Part shown: positions 15,479-24,819 of the stretch, piece by piece
Numbering within the stretch: the stretch's first letter is position 1
Layout: every line of letters begins with the position of its first letter
Assembly: GCA_035063885.1 (NCBI GenBank)
Contig: JAPSFM010000042.1
Location: forward strand, 1 to 37,289
Direction: 5' to 3'
DNA from: CAADGY01 sp900696665
GTDB taxonomy: Bacteria > Acidobacteriota > Terriglobia > Bryobacterales > Bryobacteraceae
Length of the DNA stretch: 37,289 nt
Program-made: the position numbers and the translations under genes
The notes under the pieces: generated by a model
Database searches by the model: none
Told to the model about the DNA's origin: nothing
Seen by the model: the letters and a program-made list of their open reading frames with translations, nothing else

Positions 15479-17166
15479 TGCCGCTAAACCGGAGATCCTT
15501 CCTCGCCGCTGCAGGCGGGGCGCTGCTCGGTCCCGCGTCTCTGGCCGCCGCCCGTGAGCTTTCCTGTGATGTCGCCGTCATAGGCGGTGGAACGGGAGGC
15601 TGCGCCGCCGCCCTGGCAGCCTTGCGCAACGGCATGCGCGTCGTCATGACGGAAGAGACTGACTGGGTTGGCGGCCAGTTGACCTCGCAAGCCGTGCCTC
15701 CCGACGAACATGCCTGGATCGAGATGTTCGGCGCAACCGCTCTTTACCGGGCGTATCGCCATGCCGTTCGGGAATACTATCGCAAGCATTATCCGCTAAC
15801 ACCCGAGGCCCGCGCCCGCATTCATTTGAACCCAGGTGACGGCAGCGTCTCGCGAATTACTCATGAGCCACCCGTTTCGCTGGCTGTGATCGAGGCCATG
15901 CTGGCTCCGCACATCAGCGGCGGGCGGCTGATCGTGTTGCTGTCGCACAAGCCCGTGGCGGCTGACATCAACGGTGATTCGGTGCGGGCGGTCACCGTCC
16001 GCAGCACACAGACGGCGGCAGAGAAGACTATTCACGCGCGCTATTTCCTCGACGCTACGGAACAGGGCGACCTTCTGCCGCTCAGCAAAACCGAGTATGT
16101 CACCGGTTTTGAATCGCGCAAGCAGACCGGAGAGCCGCATGCTCCGGAGCAGGCACAGCCCGCAAACATCCAGGCCTTTACGGTCTGCTATGCCGTCGAT
16201 TACCTGGAGGGGGAAGATCATACCATAGACAAACCGGAAGAGTATTCTTTCTGGCGCGATTACGTTCCCAGGCTGACTCCTCCGTGGCCGGGCAAGCTTC
16301 TGGGCTGGCACATGAGCAATCCCGTTACTCTCAAAGTGCGCAACGTCGGCTTCGATCCCTCCGCGGACCAGAATACCGGCAATGTGCTGAACCTTTGGAT
16401 TTACCGGAGGATCGCCAACCGTGCGAATTTCCTTCCCGGTGCGTACCGCGGCAGCATCTCCCTCATCAACTGGCCACAGAACGACTATTGGCTGGGAAAT
16501 CTCCACGAGGTCAGCGACGCGGAAGCAGCCCGCCACCTGAAGCGTGGCAAGCAATTGAGCCTCTCCCTTCTGTATTGGATGCAGACCGAAGCGCCGCGGC
16601 CCGATGGCAAACAAGGCTGGAAGGGACTGCGCCTGCGTCACGATATCACCGGCACGGAAGACGGACTTGCAAAATACCCGTACATTCGCGAGTCGCGGCG
16701 TATCCTGGCGGAGTTCACCGTGGTGGAGCAGCACGTCGGCACCGAAGCTCGCATGCAGACTACCGGGAAGAAACGCGAGGAACTGACAGCGGAAGAGTTT
16801 CCCGATTCAGTCGGTATCGGCAGCTATCGTATCGACCTTCATCCGAGCTCAGGGGGAGATAACTACATCGACGTCAGTTCGCTGCCCTTCCAGATTCCGC
16901 TCGGCGCGTTGATCCCTAGGCGGGTGGAAAACCTCCTGGCGGCATCAAAGAACCTGGGGGTGACGCACATCACGAACGGATGTTACCGGCTGCATCCCGT
17001 GGAGTGGAATATCGGGGAAGCCGCGGGCTGCGCCGCCGCGCAGGCGGTCCGCTTGAGTGTACCGCCGCGCAAGATTCGCAGCAGCCGGCGGCTGCTTGAA
17101 GAGTTTCAATCGGCGATCCGTGCACAGGGGATCGAAACCGCCTGGCCGCGTCTTTCACCCAGGTAG
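15478..17166 (+). CDS. Tat-exported FAD-dependent oxidoreductase
   Basis: This 562-residue protein begins with a twin-arginine signal (NRRSFLAAAGGALLG). The FAD-binding Rossmann motif VIGGGTGGCAAALAALR follows at about 34-50, then VGGQLTSQA and a later SKNLGVTHITNGCYRLHP stretch. These are typical of the FAD-dependent oxidoreductase family (PF12831-like) found with sugar-utilisation genes. I start it at the ATG at 15478, which overlaps the preceding stop; a GTG one codon earlier would also read. The unknown gene follows after 7 bases. Co-export with the Gfo/Idh/MocA enzyme suggests a two-enzyme oxidation system in the periplasm, but no substrate can be named. Confidence 0.85.
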   Translation: MPLNRRSFLAAAGGALLGPASLAAARELSCDVAVIGGGTGGCAAALAALRNGMRVVMTEETDWVGGQLTSQAVPPDEHAWIEMFGATALYRAYRHAVREYYRKHYPLTPEARARIHLNPGDGSVSRITHEPPVSLAVIEAMLAPHISGGRLIVLLSHKPVAADINGDSVRAVTVRSTQTAAEKTIHARYFLDATEQGDLLPLSKTEYVTGFESRKQTGEPHAPEQAQPANIQAFTVCYAVDYLEGEDHTIDKPEEYSFWRDYVPRLTPPWPGKLLGWHMSNPVTLKVRNVGFDPSADQNTGNVLNLWIYRRIANRANFLPGAYRGSISLINWPQNDYWLGNLHEVSDAEAARHLKRGKQLSLSLLYWMQTEAPRPDGKQGWKGLRLRHDITGTEDGLAKYPYIRESRRILAEFTVVEQHVGTEARMQTTGKKREELTAEEFPDSVGIGSYRIDLHPSSGGDNYIDVSSLPFQIPLGALIPRRVENLLAASKNLGVTHITNGCYRLHPVEWNIGEAAGCAAAQAVRLSVPPRKIRSSRRLLEEFQSAIRAQGIETAWPRLSPR

Positions 17167-17173
17167 TCGCCCT

Positions 17174-18358
17174 ATGGACATGGCGGGAGCCACTCGAACG
17201 CCGGAACCGCCGCCGCGCGTCGCCGATGTCGAACGCATCGCCCGAAGCACCGATCCGGTTCTCCGCAACCTAGAAATCACGGAATGCTATTACCAATTGG
17301 CGCGCGCCTGCTATGCATGGACCGGCCAGTGCGCCAATTGGTGTACGTTCGCCACCTGGGCGTCGCGGCAGGCCGGACGGACGATTCGGGGCGAAGATTT
17401 CCTCGCGAATCTCGAACGTCACTTGAACCTGCGCCAATGGTTTACGCATCCGATGAAAACGGTCTGGCGGAAAGCAGTGCGGGCGGGCATCTACAACCCG
17501 CAAACGACGGTGGGACGGCTGGCCGGGGAGATCCACAGTCCGTTCGACGCGTTCGAACACGCCAGCGCGGCCGTCGCACGCGGAAACCTGAAAGTATTCG
17601 CGGAGATCGGCCGCGAGTTCGCGCGCTTTCTTGCGGCTTGTGGCGTGGACGCGACACCGGACGCCGCCCGCATCGCGGCATTTTGCGATGATCTCCGTCC
17701 AGGTAACCCGCCGGACGGACAGCGCTACCTGCGGCAGGCATTCGCCAGATATTATCAACAGCAGTTCGAGCCGGACCCCTCCGTGCGCGCGCAAATGGTA
17801 TACCTGGCAAACCTGGAGATCGGCTTTCATGAGCAAACGCGCCTGCAACCGGAGATTCGTGAAGCTCTGGACGTGCCGGTGCGAACGGCCCACGATATCG
17901 GAAAGCGGTGGCTGTCGATTCTGTTTCCCGGCGCGGGAAGGTGGAAGAGAGCGCTCGAAAAACCCGCCGCTGCCGTATTGGGTCTGATCGCCCGTGCGAT
18001 CGCACGGTTGTCGGCGGAGGTGGCGAGGCGTGTGATTACCGAGGCGATGATGACGCTTACCGTCCCCGGCCGTGTCATCGCGCTGGGCCGGAACCTCGAT
18101 GTCCCAGCCGACCCATCGCTCGCCCAGATCACCCTCCAGGACCTGGAGGCGATGCTTTCCAACATTGAACCTGGACCCGGCATCGCCGACGATTGCGGCA
18201 CGGACGACTGGTCGAACCTGCACGAGCGCATGCACTTCATCGCGCATCTGTTCCGCGCCTTTGCGGCTCAAGAACCCCTGTTTCGCGCGCCGTTCACACC
18301 CGGGCAGGTCGCTCAATTTCAGTCGGGCCGTCTGCCGGATGGAGACCTGTGCGCGTAG
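17174..18358 (+). CDS. Unknown protein with an HExxHxxxH-like motif
   Basis: I do not recognise this 394-residue protein. The open frame extends upstream into the FAD gene, but the ATG at 17174 (PMDMAG) lies 7 bases after that stop, with AGGTAG nearby. It has no signal peptide. Near the N-terminus is a Cys/Trp-rich block (C at about 36, 44, 52 and 55, around CYAWTGQCANWCTFATWAS). A long Ala/Arg-rich helical region (about 250-300) contains a moderately hydrophobic stretch (AAAVLGLIARAIARL). Near the C-terminus HERMHFIAH (350-358) fits HExxHxxxH, the zinc site of some metallopeptidases, but a single short motif can occur by chance. It may share the operon with the two oxidoreductases. Confidence 0.6.
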   Translation: MDMAGATRTPEPPPRVADVERIARSTDPVLRNLEITECYYQLARACYAWTGQCANWCTFATWASRQAGRTIRGEDFLANLERHLNLRQWFTHPMKTVWRKAVRAGIYNPQTTVGRLAGEIHSPFDAFEHASAAVARGNLKVFAEIGREFARFLAACGVDATPDAARIAAFCDDLRPGNPPDGQRYLRQAFARYYQQQFEPDPSVRAQMVYLANLEIGFHEQTRLQPEIREALDVPVRTAHDIGKRWLSILFPGAGRWKRALEKPAAAVLGLIARAIARLSAEVARRVITEAMMTLTVPGRVIALGRNLDVPADPSLAQITLQDLEAMLSNIEPGPGIADDCGTDDWSNLHERMHFIAHLFRAFAAQEPLFRAPFTPGQVAQFQSGRLPDGDLCA

Positions 18359-18405
18359 TTAAGACTAAGAACGCGAATGGACATGTATGATGCGAGCGGC
18401 CGGTC

Positions 18406-19383
18406 TTACTGCCGCTTGAGCGTCGGGCGCTCATCCTCGTCATCGGGCTTCTGCTCGCCGCCGGTATCGATTGTGCCCGAACTTCGCCGCCGGAGCGTGG
18501 GACGGTCCGGATCTTCCTCACGGATTCTCCGGCGGTCGAGAGCTTCCACGCGCGCTTTCACTTCTTCGTATTCCGATGTGGTAACCACGTACTCCTCCCG
18601 TGGGGCGAGTTCCGTGCTCATGTATTCCTGCGCATCTTTGATGCGGTCACCCGTCATGGGATGGCTGGAGAATACCTTTGCCAGTGTTCCAGGTTTCTTT
18701 TTTTCCAACGTCTGAAGCTTTTCAAAGAAATCCACGAATGCCGTGGGATCGTAGCCGGCCTTGTACAGGTATTGAATCCCGTACAGGTCCGCCTCTTCCT
18801 CAAAGCCACGCGAGAACTTCAAAAAGCCGAGGGGAACCGCAATCCCAGCGGCTTGGTTCGCAATGTAGCCGGCCCATCCACCCATGAAGATCAGGGGAAT
18901 CGTGGCGATATTAATAATTCTGCCGCGCGTGGCTTGCCTGGTTCCGTGACGGGCAGCGACGTGAGCGATCTCGTGAGCAAGAACGCCGGCCAACTGCGCT
19001 TCGCTTTCGGTGCGTTCGATCAGTCCGGTATTTACAAACAGGTAACCGCCGGGCAAAGCGAATGCGTTGACTTCGCCCGAATCCAGTACCTTGATGGTGA
19101 ACGGAACTTTCGCATCCGAGTTGCGAACCAGGTTCTGTCCGAGGCGGTTCACGTACTCGGAGACGACGGGATCGTCCACCACACGGGACTGCCGCTCCAC
19201 CTCCTCCGCCAATTGTTTTCCAAGCGCCATCTCCTTCTCAATCGAATAGAAATTCACGCCTTTGGCAATATCACGCTCGCCGATCATGTCCGGATCTTTC
19301 CTGGCATCACGGGCCCAGGCAGCCGGCACAAACGCATTGAGGGTGAATGAGACTACGACCAGAAGGGCTTTGACTCTTTGCAT
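18406..19383 (-). CDS. M48-family metalloprotease, exported
   Basis: This 325-residue protein has a signal peptide (MQRVKALLVV... cleaved near AWA, about 24) and an M48 peptidase domain. Zinc ligands are H137 and H141 in AHEIAHVAARH, with E138 catalytic, and E195 in SRGFEEEAD as the third ligand. A hydrophobic stretch (about 158-186) follows the HExxH helix, as in the HtpX/Oma1/BepA group. The last 40 residues are charged and probably disordered (DRPTLRRRSSG). The frame continues upstream, but I chose the ATG at 19383: it starts the signal peptide and follows a GAGGA site. BepA-like periplasmic quality control of outer-membrane proteins is a fair guess, not proven. Confidence 0.88.
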   Translation of the reverse strand: MQRVKALLVVVSFTLNAFVPAAWARDARKDPDMIGERDIAKGVNFYSIEKEMALGKQLAEEVERQSRVVDDPVVSEYVNRLGQNLVRNSDAKVPFTIKVLDSGEVNAFALPGGYLFVNTGLIERTESEAQLAGVLAHEIAHVAARHGTRQATRGRIINIATIPLIFMGGWAGYIANQAAGIAVPLGFLKFSRGFEEEADLYGIQYLYKAGYDPTAFVDFFEKLQTLEKKKPGTLAKVFSSHPMTGDRIKDAQEYMSTELAPREEYVVTTSEYEEVKARVEALDRRRIREEDPDRPTLRRRSSGTIDTGGEQKPDDEDERPTLKRQ

Positions 19384-19513
19384 CCTGAAAATTCCTCTGG
19401 TGCGGGCAAAGGTGTCTGCGCAACACCCAGTGTCGCTAACTTGTTGGACGCGATGCAAAGCCGGTTTGGTTTCTTCCGATGGCGCTAGTATTGTGATGCG
19501 AGGATTTCGCCTT

Positions 19514-20809
19514 ATGCGAACGCTCCTGCTCTGCATCTTTTTTGTTTTGTTCGGTTGCCGTACGGCAACGTCTTTCGAAATCAGGTGGGTCCACCTTTCG
19601 AGCAAAAACGGCGATTTGCCTGACCCCGGCGGATCAAACCAACAGACCGCTCTCCTCACTGCCGATTTCGATAAGAGCGGCGCAACGGCGTTCATCGTGG
19701 GCTGCCGGGTTAAGGCGCCCGCGCTGGTTCTGTACCGCCGTTCCGAAAAATCGTGGACCCGGTCGGTTATCGAGAACGAATATCTCCCAATCGAGGCGGG
19801 CGGAGCCGCCGCGGACATCGATGGCGACGGCGACCTGGACGCCGTATTCGGAGGCGATTACCAAAGCAATCATCTGTGGTGGTGGGAGAATCCCTATCCC
19901 CGGTTCGACCCGGAGGCGCCCTGGAAACACCACGTCATAAAGAACAGCGGTGCGAACCAGCACCACGATCAGATTTTCGCGGACGTGACGGGCTCCGGAA
20001 AAGTCCAGCTTTTATTCTGGAACCAGCGCGCCAGGACGATCTTTCTTGCCGGGATTCCCGTGGAGCCGCGTAGCGCGGCAGCCTGGCCGCTGGAAATATT
20101 GTATTCCGGCGAAGCGGGAGACAACATGGAGAATGCGGCGAAGTACGCTGAAGGCGTCGATGCGGCCGACGTGGATGGCGACGGGCGCGTGGACCTGTTG
20201 GCCGGCAACTCCTGGTTCTACCGGGATGGGGCAGGCCGCTACGTTCCGGTCCGAATCGGTCCGGCCGGCGGCCGCATCAAGGCGGGCAGGTTCCAGCGCG
20301 GAAAGCGGCCACAAGTGGTCATTGCCCCGGGTGATGGTCGCGGACCGTTGCGGTTCTACTGGTCCTCGGGCAATCCGCGCAGTGCTGAATCCTGGTCCGG
20401 GCGCGCTCTGCTGAAGCGCGACATGGTGCACGGGCACACACTGGACGTGGGCGATATCGACGGCGACGGCAATCCCGATATTTTCGCGGCGGAGATGGCG
20501 CAATGGACCAGGAACCCACAACAACCCGATCACCCCGGCGCAACAGCCTGGATCCTCTACGGAGATGGCAAGGGTAACTTTCGCAACACGGTTCTGGTCA
20601 CCGGGCATGGATGGCACGAAGGCAGACTGGCCGATGTGGATGGCGACGGGGACCTGGACATCATCAACAAGCCCTACACCTGGGACACTCCCAGGATCGA
20701 CCTCTGGCTGAACAACGGAACGGGTCCGGTGCGGCGGAATCTTTGTCAAACGCTAAACGTGGCGCCGGAGCCACGGCTGCCAGGAGGTGTCTATCGGGAT
20801 ACGCAATAG
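19514..20809 (+). CDS. VCBS/FG-GAP repeat lipoprotein
   Basis: The 431-residue product begins with a short hydrophobic signal ending in LFGCR; C15 fits a lipobox cysteine, so it is likely lipid-anchored. The rest contains calcium-binding repeats of the DxDxDGxxD type: DIDGDGDLDAVFGG, DVDGDGRVDLLAG, DIDGDGNPDIFAAE and DVDGDGDLDII. This is the VCBS/FG-GAP beta-propeller family, surface proteins often found with polymer-degradation genes in Acidobacteria and Planctomycetes. An ATG at 19496 is possible, but GAGGA fits the one at 19514 better. It is divergent from the M48 protease across 130 bp. No catalytic residues are evident; ligand binding is the likely role. Confidence 0.8.
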   Translation: MRTLLLCIFFVLFGCRTATSFEIRWVHLSSKNGDLPDPGGSNQQTALLTADFDKSGATAFIVGCRVKAPALVLYRRSEKSWTRSVIENEYLPIEAGGAAADIDGDGDLDAVFGGDYQSNHLWWWENPYPRFDPEAPWKHHVIKNSGANQHHDQIFADVTGSGKVQLLFWNQRARTIFLAGIPVEPRSAAAWPLEILYSGEAGDNMENAAKYAEGVDAADVDGDGRVDLLAGNSWFYRDGAGRYVPVRIGPAGGRIKAGRFQRGKRPQVVIAPGDGRGPLRFYWSSGNPRSAESWSGRALLKRDMVHGHTLDVGDIDGDGNPDIFAAEMAQWTRNPQQPDHPGATAWILYGDGKGNFRNTVLVTGHGWHEGRLADVDGDGDLDIINKPYTWDTPRIDLWLNNGTGPVRRNLCQTLNVAPEPRLPGGVYRDTQ

Positions 20810-20893
20810 TTCACGCCGCCAACGACGATCCTGCGGGTCCACGCCGATATGATCGCGCCAGTCCAAGCCCTCACCGCATCAGAACGGCCGGAT

Positions 20894-22336
20894 TCAGGCG
20901 TATAATGCCGGAACCACTTTGCCCTTCCCGTCCTTGGTGACGTAAAACGGCCGTTTCTCCACCACATACGACGTGTCCGGGGCGATACCCATGGCGTTGT
21001 AGATGGTGGCGTGCAGGTCCTGTATCGTGATCGGATTCTCGACGATGCCGCAAGGGCGCTCGTCCGCAGTCCGGCCGTAGAGAAATCCTTTCTTGAAGCC
21101 GCCGCCAAACAGCAGCACGCTGCTCGCCTCTGTGAAGTGGCGGTGCATTCCGTAATGCTTCAGGTCGGTCAGAACGTCGGGCTGCTGTACCTGTTCCTTC
21201 ACGGTCTTGCCAGGCTTTCCTTCCGTCATCATGTCGCGGCCGAATTCACTTGCCAGTACGATAATGGTGCGGTCCAGCAAGCCTCTCTCTTCGAGATCGA
21301 GCACAAGCTGCGAAACAGGCCCATCAATCTGCTGCTTCATCCCGGCGGCGCGTGTGTGCCCGTTCTCGTGCGTGTCCCAATACCGGAAGGGAATGTACTC
21401 CGTGGTTACTTCGATAAAGCGCGCGCCCGCCTCCGTGAGCCTGCGCGCCAGCAGGCACCCCAGCCCGAACCGGCCGGTGTTATAGACCGCGAACGATTTT
21501 TCCGGCTCAAGCGACAGGTCAAATGCTTTCGCCGCGGGAGAAGTCAGAAGCCGGTGTGCGTTCTCGATGGACCGTGTCAGCGATTCCCGCTGGTAATCGC
21601 TGCCGTATTTCATCACCGGACTATTCTGTGCCAGCTTTTTATAGTTCTCATACCGCCGCCGGAATCTTTCCTGTGTCATGTGCCCAGGCGGGCGCACAGC
21701 GGACGCCGCATCGCGGGGATCCGCGATCAGAAACGGACCATACTCGGAACCGAGAAACCCCGCTGTATGAAACGCCTTCACGGCGTCGCTTTCACCGCCG
21801 ATCTCCAGGTTCTGCCCGATGTCGATGAACGCGGGAACGTCCGGATTCCGCGGACCTAGCGTCTTCGCGATGAAGGCGCCCATGTGCGGAACAGCGAGCG
21901 ATTGCGGCGGCTCGTATCCGGTATGCCAGTGAAACTGATGCCGCGAATGAAGGATGAACCCCAGATCGCCCACACGATGCGACCGTATCAGCGTGGCGCG
22001 GTCCATCACCTTCGCGATCCGCTCGAGCCCTTGAGAAATGTGTATGTCGTCGGCCGCGGTCCGGATAGAAGGGAACGTGCTCAGGACACGCCGCGCTTCC
22101 ATTCCGCTTTCAAACGGTGTGTACGTCTTGGGGTCAAAAGTTTCGGTCTGCGCCATCCCGCCGGCCATCCAGAGCAGGATCAAGGTGTCGGCGCGTGCCG
22201 CCGGTTTCGCTAAAGAGGCCCCGTGGAGCAGGCGCGGTTCGCCACCTTGCAAAGCGGCCAGCGCGCCCCCGGCCGTGGCGCGCAGGAAATCGCGGCGCCC
22301 GAGGCCACGGTTCAAATCGTCCAGGATCCTCCGCAT
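20894..22336 (-). CDS. DUF1501 (sulfatase-fold) Tat-exported protein
   Basis: This 480-residue protein has a twin-arginine signal (GRRDFLRATAGGALAAL, about 13-29) and the DUF1501 domain: LWMAGGMAQTETFDPK early, RYWDTHENGH in the middle, and IVLASEFGRDM with a later GKPGKTVKEQ and YGMHRHFTEAS region. DUF1501 has an alkaline-phosphatase/sulfatase-like fold. It is almost always next to a DUF1549/DUF1553 gene, as here, 13 bases downstream of it. AAAGGAGGA precedes the ATG. The pair is common in Planctomycetes, Verrucomicrobia and some Acidobacteria. It is linked by association to polysaccharide or redox processes at the cell surface. No activity is established. Confidence 0.88.
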   Translation of the reverse strand: MRRILDDLNRGLGRRDFLRATAGGALAALQGGEPRLLHGASLAKPAARADTLILLWMAGGMAQTETFDPKTYTPFESGMEARRVLSTFPSIRTAADDIHISQGLERIAKVMDRATLIRSHRVGDLGFILHSRHQFHWHTGYEPPQSLAVPHMGAFIAKTLGPRNPDVPAFIDIGQNLEIGGESDAVKAFHTAGFLGSEYGPFLIADPRDAASAVRPPGHMTQERFRRRYENYKKLAQNSPVMKYGSDYQRESLTRSIENAHRLLTSPAAKAFDLSLEPEKSFAVYNTGRFGLGCLLARRLTEAGARFIEVTTEYIPFRYWDTHENGHTRAAGMKQQIDGPVSQLVLDLEERGLLDRTIIVLASEFGRDMMTEGKPGKTVKEQVQQPDVLTDLKHYGMHRHFTEASSVLLFGGGFKKGFLYGRTADERPCGIVENPITIQDLHATIYNAMGIAPDTSYVVEKRPFYVTKDGKGKVVPALYA

Positions 22337-22349
22337 CTCATTCCTCCTT

Positions 22350-24728
22350 TCACCGGATAAACTGGAATTCCGGCAGCATCACTACGGCCCAGAGGAAGTC
22401 CTCCAGTCCGGCACTGTTGAGTTTTGCGCTCCCGCCGCTGCTAAAAAATCGCCTTGCCGATGCCCTTTCTCCGGTGGAAGGCTCACGTCCAAGCGCATGC
22501 AGGTAAACACGCGAGATGGCGTCGTCGACGCTCGCCAGAGTGGGCGGCGGGGGAACCGGTGGAGCACCGGCCACGCGCACCAATTGCATGCGATCCGGCT
22601 TTTCCGTGAAAACGAAAGCCCTGACGCTGGGAGAGATGTCGCTGGTCTGCGAAGACTCATCTACGCCTACTGTCGCTTGAAAATGGGTGAACCGCCTGCC
22701 GGAAAGATCGAAGACCAACTCGGAGGACAGCGGTGCGAGCACCGCGGATTGCGCATTGCGCCCTTTCATCTTAATCGTTCCCGTTTGGAGAGCCGGACGG
22801 GACGGGAGTTCCGCGAGCGGGACCTCTCCTTCCGGGCCAACTAATCGCGCGCCGGCCCATCCGGCGGTTACGCGCGCCGGGTCATAGGAATCGTGATCTT
22901 CGAGAAGCAGACGCAGTTCCCGCGCTCCGGAGATCTCGGCATCGACACGGATCGCATCGGACCGGAATACACCGCTGTCGAAACGGTTCGGCGCCGGCTC
23001 GGGTAACTGGCCCAACATTCGCAGCGCTCCACGATGGAGCAGCGTTGCAGCGGTCTCACCGTTCGCCATCTCCAGCGCCTGCAAAGTGGAAGGAGCCGTA
23101 TTGCGCTCGGTCACCGCGGAGTCGCGGATGGGGCGCCCCAGGGTGCGAGTAAGGCTGCTTGCTTTCAGACGCCACTCACGGCTGTAACTGCCCTCGCCCG
23201 CTTTTCGCGGCTGCAACACGCGCCATTCACCCGTCATCGCGGAGATGGCATCTACAAATTGCTCCGCCGTCAAACGGCGGTACTGCGGACCGCGGAAGAC
23301 GAATTTTTCTTTTCGATCGGCTGGATCGGCAGCCGAATCCACCGCGGGCAGTTGATACGTTCTCGAGTTAAGGATGGTCCGAAGCAGGTAATGGACATCG
23401 TAGCCGTGTTCCGCGAAGCTGGATGCCAGCCAGTCGAGCAGGTCCGCGTTCCATGGTTCGGCATCCAGATCGTCCACCGGCTCCACCAACCCGCGGCCGA
23501 ACAACTGCTTCCAGATGCGGTTCACAAAGGTTCGTGTGAACCGGCCGTTTTCCGGCGACGTAAACAGGCGCGCCGCAACCTCCCTCTTTTCTTTGAGCGG
23601 CGCATCGGTAGCGACACCACCTAGTTCCGGATAGAGAAAACGCGCCACTGCCGTCTTCCCCGTGGGGACATCGCAGCGCACCAACTCCAGCGGCTTCTCC
23701 GAGTAGAAGCTCGCGAGCCCATAGGCGTCGGCGAGCTTCCATTTGCTGATAAAGCTGTCGTGGCAGGAATTGCATTTCAGATTGACAGCGAGGAAAACCT
23801 GCGCGCTGTTTTGCGCCGCCTGCATCACCGCCGTCTGACTCGCATTCACATCACCGCGCCAGTTGACGCCCAGCAGAAATCCTTCCGGATCGCCGTCTCC
23901 GGTGGGATTGAGCAGCGCCCGGACAAACCGGTCATACGGGAGGTTCTTCTGAAGAGCGTCCACCAGCCAGGGCGTAATCGACTTGCGGTCGCCGATGTAG
24001 CTCACACCTTCGTCATTGTGCAGCAGGTCGTTCCAAAAGCTGATCCAGTGCCCGCTGTACGGCTCCGCCGCCGCCAGTAGCTTTTCGATGAGGCGCTCGC
24101 GGCTATCCAGACTGGAGTCATTCAGAAATTCGAGGCGCTGCTGCGGTGTGGGCGGCAGTCCCCAAAGGTCGAGGTATACCCGCCGCAGAAACACCTCGCC
24201 GGAGATGGCCGCCGGAAAAGCCACACCGGCCTTCTGGAAATATGCGGCCACGAACCGGTCAATCGGGTTTCGAAATTCGGCGTGCTCCGGAATATCCGGA
24301 CGGCGGGGAGAAAGCACTGGAGTCCAGGATGGCTCCCCGGTAGCACCAGGTCCCGGAGCGCCTGCGTCGATCCAGCGGCGAATGATGCCGATCTCAGCCG
24401 TGGAGAGCGGCTTGCCTGCCAGAGGCATTAGGGGCGGCTTTTCGCCGGTAATTCGCGCCACCAGCAGGCTGTTCGCACTGGAACCGGCGACGATGGCGGG
24501 ACCGCTCACGCCGCCTTTCAGCATTTCCGCGCGCGTATGGAGGCGCAGACCGGCTTGCGCTTCGTTTCCGGTGTGGCAGGCCGCGCAGCGCGCATTGAAG
24601 ATCGGCTGCACGTCGCGCACAAAGTTGGCGCCCGCGTCCGTTGATTGAGCGCGGGTCTGGTACGTCACGAGCAAAAGAAACAACACCGCAACTCCGTCAG
24701 ACAGCCGGAGGCAGAACCTACCCCTCAT
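22350..24728 (-). CDS. PSCyt1/DUF1549/DUF1553 cytochrome-like exported protein
   Basis: The 792-residue product has a signal peptide (about 1-28, TRAQS) followed by a planctomycete-type cytochrome domain with one haem c site: C48-A-A-C51-H52 in RCAACHTG. A DUF1549 domain (about 160-370) follows, with a second CxxCH (CNSCH). DUF1553 then occupies the C-terminal half (about 430-680). It is the upstream partner of the DUF1501 gene in a two-gene operon. These proteins act in the periplasm or outer membrane, probably as electron-accepting partners of a surface enzyme system; this is inference from family co-occurrence. I start it at the ATG at 24728, which opens the signal peptide; the frame runs a little further upstream. 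Confidence 0.88.
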   Translation of the reverse strand: MRGRFCLRLSDGVAVLFLLLVTYQTRAQSTDAGANFVRDVQPIFNARCAACHTGNEAQAGLRLHTRAEMLKGGVSGPAIVAGSSANSLLVARITGEKPPLMPLAGKPLSTAEIGIIRRWIDAGAPGPGATGEPSWTPVLSPRRPDIPEHAEFRNPIDRFVAAYFQKAGVAFPAAISGEVFLRRVYLDLWGLPPTPQQRLEFLNDSSLDSRERLIEKLLAAAEPYSGHWISFWNDLLHNDEGVSYIGDRKSITPWLVDALQKNLPYDRFVRALLNPTGDGDPEGFLLGVNWRGDVNASQTAVMQAAQNSAQVFLAVNLKCNSCHDSFISKWKLADAYGLASFYSEKPLELVRCDVPTGKTAVARFLYPELGGVATDAPLKEKREVAARLFTSPENGRFTRTFVNRIWKQLFGRGLVEPVDDLDAEPWNADLLDWLASSFAEHGYDVHYLLRTILNSRTYQLPAVDSAADPADRKEKFVFRGPQYRRLTAEQFVDAISAMTGEWRVLQPRKAGEGSYSREWRLKASSLTRTLGRPIRDSAVTERNTAPSTLQALEMANGETAATLLHRGALRMLGQLPEPAPNRFDSGVFRSDAIRVDAEISGARELRLLLEDHDSYDPARVTAGWAGARLVGPEGEVPLAELPSRPALQTGTIKMKGRNAQSAVLAPLSSELVFDLSGRRFTHFQATVGVDESSQTSDISPSVRAFVFTEKPDRMQLVRVAGAPPVPPPPTLASVDDAISRVYLHALGREPSTGERASARRFFSSGGSAKLNSAGLEDFLWAVVMLPEFQFIR

Positions 24729-24793
24729 GTGTCCACGATACACGCTCGCGGCGCAGGAAGCCACATCCGCGGGCGCAACTGACCGGCTCCCGC

Positions 24794-24802
24794 TGCTAGA
24801 AT
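24794..24802 (+). promoter_or_regulatory. Extended -10 promoter for the cyclophilin lipoprotein gene
   Basis: TGCTAGAAT contains an extended -10 (TGn followed by TAGAAT, 5 of 6 bases), with no clear -35. Transcription would start about 11 bases before the ATG at 24820, where AGGA lies six bases upstream. Confidence 0.4.
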
Positions 24803-24819
24803 ACCTTGCTAGGACAAAC

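Noticed and set aside
15796..16734. 312-residue minus-strand open frame opposite the FAD oxidoreductase
   Set aside because: No recognisable motif, no ribosome-binding site, and the plus-strand gene is well supported by its Tat signal and FAD motif.
17270..18316. 348-residue minus-strand open frame opposite the unknown protein
   Set aside because: Composition is typical of an antisense frame (Arg, Gly, His). The plus-strand frame fits the operon spacing better.
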